This document shows positions 32,921-35,910 of a stretch of DNA of 35,910 nucleotides, piece after piece; positions within the stretch are counted from its first letter, which is position 1; every line of letters starts with the position of its first letter. The position numbers were made by a program, and so were the translations under genes. A model generated the notes under the pieces. The model was not told the origin of the DNA, did not search any database, and worked only from the letters and a program-made list of their open reading frames with translations. The DNA is from an uncultured Prevotella sp. (GTDB lineage Bacteria > Bacteroidota > Bacteroidia > Bacteroidales > Bacteroidaceae), in NCBI GenBank assembly GCA_900319715.1, contig ONPM01000045.1:1-35910 (forward strand), given 5' to 3'.

Positions 32921-35024
32921 ACCTGAATTTCACTCCCATATTATAGAGGATGAATCCGTAGATATCGGCTTGCTCCTCCAGCACTTTCGCCAGCGGCTTG
33001 CCGCCTCCGTGGCCTGCTTTCGTGTCGATGCGGATGAGTACGGGGTTGCTGCCCTGATGGCACTCCTGCAATGTGGCAGCGAACTTAAACGAGTGGGCAG
33101 GCACCACGCGGTCGTCATGGTCGGCCGTCGTCACGAGGGTCGCAGGATAAGTGGTGCCGGGCTTCAGGTTGTGAAGGGGAGAGTAGCCGCGCAGATACTC
33201 GAACATCTCCTTCGAGTCCTCGCTGGTGCCGTAGTCGCTGGCCCAGTTCCAACCGATGGTGAACTTATGATAGCGCAGCATATCCATCACACCAACCTGT
33301 GGGACAGCCACTCCAAACAAGTCTGGCCGCTGGGTCATGCAGGCTCCCACGAGCAGTCCGCCGTTAGAACCGCCGACGATGGCCAGTTTGTCCTTGCAGG
33401 TATAGCCCTCGCTGATGAGCCACTCTGCAGCGCCGATGAAGTCGTCGAACACGTTCTGTTTCTGCATCTTCGTGCCGGCCAGGTGCCATTCCTCACCATA
33501 CTCGCTGCCGCCTCTGAGCGTCACCTGGGCATAGATGCCGCCATTCTCGAGGAAGGGGATACGGCTGGCTGAGAAACTCGGAACCAGTGAGATGTTGAAG
33601 CCACCGTAGCCGTAGAGGTAGACGGGGTTCGCGCCGTTCTTCTTCAGTCCCTTCTTATAAGTAAGGAACATGGGTATGCGCGTACCGTCTTTACTTTGGA
33701 AGAACACCTGCTCCGAGGTATAGTCATCCTGGCGGAATTTCACCTTCGGCTGAGTGTACAGCGTGCTCTCGTCCTTGGCCATGTCGTAGCGGTAGACGGT
33801 GCCGGGGATGGTGAACGAGGTGAATGTATAGAAGCATTCCGGTTCCTTTTCGTCACCAGTGAAGCCCACGCTGCCTACCGACGGTAGTTTGATCTCATGG
33901 CGCAGCTTACCGTCGAGACCGTAGAGATAGGCATGGTCTGAGGCATCCTTCTGGTAGGTGAGGATCATCTGACGGTTGATCACTTCCACCCCGCCAAGCA
34001 CGTTCTCCTGTTCCGCCACCAGTTCCTGCCAGTTGTCAACGCCCGGCTGGCGGATGTCGGCTGTCATGACGCGGCCCTTGGGAGCGCCGTAGTTCGTGTA
34101 GATATAGATACGGTCTCCGTCGTCGTAGATAGGTGAGTACTGATAGTCCATGTTCGATGTCATCTGGATGAACTGCGACTCCGGCTTCCGCAGGTCTCTC
34201 ACAAAGAGGTTGTTGCCCGAGCCGGCACCCTCCTCGTAGAGATACATCTTGGTCTCCTCCTCATTCACGCTGACGATATAGAAGCGCATGGGGTAGGCGG
34301 CGTTCTGATAGAAGAGCACGTCCTCGCTCTGCGGCGTACCTATCTTATGATAGTAGATCTTGTGCCCTGAGTTCACGTTCGAGAACTCCTTGCCCTTCTC
34401 CGGAGCGTCGTAGGCGCTGTAGTAGAATCCGTCGCCCCTCCAGGCTGCACCCGTAAACTTGGCCCACTCGATGTGGTCCTCTGTCAGTTGTCCCGTCTTC
34501 AGGTCGATCACATAGATCTCTGTCCAGTCGCTGCCACTGCGGGAGATGGTGTAGGCGGCATACTTGCCGTTGTGAGAGAAGGAGACGCCCTTCATGGCCA
34601 CCGTGCCGTCGGTGCTCAGTTTGTTGGGGTCGAGGAACACGCGGGGCTCGCCGCCCAGCTCGTCCATGACGTACATCACGTTTTGGTTCTGCAGACCGTC
34701 GTTCTTGTAGAAGTACCACTTGCCGTGACGCTTCCAGGGCGCCGAGATCTTCTCGTAGTTGGTCAGTTCCGTCAGCCTCTTCAGAAGCTTCCCACGGAAG
34801 GGAATCTTCTGAAGGTAGGCGTTGGTCACCTTGTTCTCTGCCTCCACCCATGCGGCGGTTTGGGCACTTGTGTCGTTCTCCAGCCAGCGATAAGGATCGG
34901 CCACCTTCGTGCCGAAATACTCGTCAACGGTTCCGTCCTTCGCGGCCTTGGGGTACTGTAGTCCCTGTGCTGACACCGCGGTCGTGGCTAATACTGCCAT
35001 GGTCATTAAAATCAGTCTTTTCAT
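32919..35024 (-). CDS. Secreted prolyl oligopeptidase (S9A)
   Basis: A 701-residue serine peptidase that cuts after proline in short peptides. A signal peptide (MKRLILMTMAVLATTAVSAQ) sends it to the periplasm or beyond. The N-terminal beta-propeller spans about 75-420 and the alpha/beta-hydrolase domain about 430-701. Catalytic residues: Ser in GGSNGGLL near 553, Asp in TADHDDRVVP near 637 and His in KAGHGGG near 671. The length is standard for S9A. The start is the only good one and gives a normal signal peptide. It converges with rny and shares its upstream region with the divergent HlyD-like secretion gene. Confidence 0.95.
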   Translation of the reverse strand: MKRLILMTMAVLATTAVSAQGLQYPKAAKDGTVDEYFGTKVADPYRWLENDTSAQTAAWVEAENKVTNAYLQKIPFRGKLLKRLTELTNYEKISAPWKRHGKWYFYKNDGLQNQNVMYVMDELGGEPRVFLDPNKLSTDGTVAMKGVSFSHNGKYAAYTISRSGSDWTEIYVIDLKTGQLTEDHIEWAKFTGAAWRGDGFYYSAYDAPEKGKEFSNVNSGHKIYYHKIGTPQSEDVLFYQNAAYPMRFYIVSVNEEETKMYLYEEGAGSGNNLFVRDLRKPESQFIQMTSNMDYQYSPIYDDGDRIYIYTNYGAPKGRVMTADIRQPGVDNWQELVAEQENVLGGVEVINRQMILTYQKDASDHAYLYGLDGKLRHEIKLPSVGSVGFTGDEKEPECFYTFTSFTIPGTVYRYDMAKDESTLYTQPKVKFRQDDYTSEQVFFQSKDGTRIPMFLTYKKGLKKNGANPVYLYGYGGFNISLVPSFSASRIPFLENGGIYAQVTLRGGSEYGEEWHLAGTKMQKQNVFDDFIGAAEWLISEGYTCKDKLAIVGGSNGGLLVGACMTQRPDLFGVAVPQVGVMDMLRYHKFTIGWNWASDYGTSEDSKEMFEYLRGYSPLHNLKPGTTYPATLVTTADHDDRVVPAHSFKFAATLQECHQGSNPVLIRIDTKAGHGGGKPLAKVLEEQADIYGFILYNMGVKFR

Positions 35025-35053
35025 ATCAAATCAGTCTGTCATTAATCATGTTG

Positions 35054-35084
35054 CAAAGATACAACAACAATTCGAGATAACCAA
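35054..35084 (-). promoter_or_regulatory. Promoter of the prolyl oligopeptidase gene
   Basis: On the minus strand there is TATCTTTG (35054-35061) with TTGG (35082-35084 for the TTG), 20 bases between. The predicted leader is about 25 bases. Confidence 0.7.
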
Positions 35085-35214
35085 GTATTTTATAGACTAT
35101 TTTATCAACGGTCTGTATATGACCTAATGGTTATCCATACCGCTTCGCCATTGTCCTTGGAATAAAAGTACCTTAATGTTACAATGTCAAGAGGCTGTCC
35201 CCCGCACCTCCGCC

Positions 35215-35294
35215 CCACCGAGTAATCTCACACCACTTTCCACACTCCTCACTCCTCGAAAAGACCTGCCCCCCCCCAGCCACCGAGTAATCTC
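35215..35294. repeat. 15-base direct repeat (CCACCGAGTAATCTC) in a C-rich intergenic stretch
   Basis: Two identical copies, 35215-35229 and 35280-35294, lie 65 bases apart. The stretch around them (about 35195-35310) is very C-rich for this genome, with runs of C and a small CGCCG/CGGCG hairpin at 35296-35307. The rest of the 367-base gap between the divergent peptidase and HlyD-like genes holds only the two promoters; I see no gene in it. Confidence 0.75.
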
Positions 35295-35366
35295 TCGCCG
35301 AACGGCGGGGAATCGGTTTCGCAGAAAGTTTTTTCCTTATTATTTCGGAGATTCCTAAAAAAACTG

Positions 35367-35374
35367 TATCTTTG
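35367..35374 (+). promoter_or_regulatory. -7 box of the HlyD-like secretion gene
   Basis: TATCTTTG (TAnnTTTG), 17 bases before the ATG at 35392. A TTTCGG lies near the -33 position (35343-35348), a weak match. Unusually for this window an AAGGAAG ribosome-binding-like stretch (35383-35389) precedes the start. Confidence 0.6.
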
Positions 35375-35391
35375 CAACCAAAAAGGAAGAT

Positions 35392-35910
35392 ATGTCGGAT
35401 CTATTTAATACAGAGGCATTACAGGCCCTCGACGACAAGAGCGAACTCACTGAGATGCCGCGGGTGGCTTCGCCTGCCTTATGGCTGATACTCACATCAC
35501 TGCTGATGATCTGTGCCATCGCACTCTTCTGGTGCATCTTTGGCAAACTCAACTATACGATCAATGCTACGGGTGTGGTGTTCCCGTTTGCAGAGGCCAG
35601 GCCGATCTCCGTTCCTTTCGAGGGTACGGTGCATCATGTCATTGCTACCAATGGCCAGAAGTTGGCTGCTGGGGACCCGATAGCAAGTGTCCGCTCGCAG
35701 TTGGCCACCACCACGCTGACATCGCCTGAAAGCGGTGTCGTGCTGACATCAAAACCTGCCGAGAGCAAGTTCGTGGCGCGTGAGCCTGTGGTCTGGATCC
35801 TGCCTCAGAAACTGCAGTTGCACGAGCGCGAGGTCTTGGCCTACGTGCCGTTTGCCCATCTCCGTAAGGTGAAGATCGGCGCCAAGGTGCAGGTGACGCC
35901 TGCCGACCTG
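35392..35910 (+). CDS. HlyD-type periplasmic adaptor, NHLM peptide-export family-like (cut by window edge)
   Basis: The first 173 codons of an open frame that runs off the window. The start MSDLFNTEALQALDDKSELT, then MPRVASPALWLIL and one membrane helix (about 29-50, ending FWCIFGKL) match the N-terminal pattern of the NHLM bacteriocin-system secretion proteins. Next comes a lipoyl-like/barrel-sandwich half (NATGVVFPFAEARPISVPFEGTV near 55-77) and a return strand (LAYVPFAHLRKVKIGAKVQVTPADL). Such proteins link an ABC exporter to the periplasm for leader-peptide-bearing modified peptides. The expected partners, ABC transporters with a C39 peptidase or ATP-binding domain, would lie to the right. 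A generic HlyD adaptor for another ABC exporter is the main alternative. Confidence 0.72.
   Translation, partial: MSDLFNTEALQALDDKSELTEMPRVASPALWLILTSLLMICAIALFWCIFGKLNYTINATGVVFPFAEARPISVPFEGTVHHVIATNGQKLAAGDPIASVRSQLATTTLTSPESGVVLTSKPAESKFVAREPVVWILPQKLQLHEREVLAYVPFAHLRKVKIGAKVQVTPADL

Noticed and set aside
35195..35310. tRNA or other structured RNA gene in the C-rich gap
   Set aside because: No cloverleaf, no acceptor/CCA pattern and no T-loop sequence could be found; only small hairpins and the direct repeat.
1..35910. Mobile elements, rRNA or phage genes
   Set aside because: No transposase, integrase, structural phage gene, rRNA or tRNA was seen in any frame on either strand.

Overview
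The window looks like a chromosomal segment of a gut Bacteroidales bacterium, most likely Prevotella or a close relative. The signs are a SusC/SusD pair, promoters of the Bacteroidetes type (TAnnTTTG box with a TTG about 20 bases upstream), almost no Shine-Dalgarno sequences, several secreted proteins ending in the short tail common in Prevotella, and Bacteroidetes-specific families such as DUF4924.

Left third (1-16.7 kb, all on the minus strand): a pectin utilisation locus. Reading in the direction of transcription, a first operon encodes a 1594-residue GH28-GH105-six-hairpin fusion, a lipoprotein pectate lyase (PL1) and a modular pectin methylesterase (CE8), ending at a hairpin terminator. 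A second operon encodes SusC, SusD and a small lipoprotein, again ending at a terminator. A separately promoted secreted protein follows. Together these would cut and de-esterify homogalacturonan, carry oligomers through the SusCD pore and trim them to monomers. Both operons carry the same 10-base palindromic core, ACGTAAACGT, at almost the same distance upstream of the -7 box, so a common activator is plausible.

Middle (16.7-26.2 kb): a ROK-family sugar kinase gene broken by a small out-of-frame deletion that leaves two pieces joined by an ATGA overlap. Then come plus-strand housekeeping genes: a LysE-type exporter, DUF4924, rfbD, prfC, a Sua5/YrdC protein, a ClC channel with CBS domains, fmt, a 38-codon small ORF and rpe.

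Right third (26.2-35.9 kb): an ECF sigma factor; an unusual sugar kinase-nucleotidyltransferase fusion; rfbA; an unknown 205-residue protein; a coiled-coil protein, ZapA and RNase Y in a row; a secreted prolyl oligopeptidase; and, cut by the window edge, an HlyD-type protein resembling the secretion protein of NHLM (nitrile-hydratase-leader) peptide export systems. That last gene points to a peptide natural-product locus continuing beyond the window.

A recurrent feature is a set of intergenic inverted repeats whose arms are built from short words repeated in tandem. Each locus has a different word but the same architecture (19226, 22372, 26097, 29872). Related direct-only word repeats fill the spacers between susC, susD and the small lipoprotein gene. 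No rRNA, tRNA, CRISPR array, insertion sequence or phage gene was seen.
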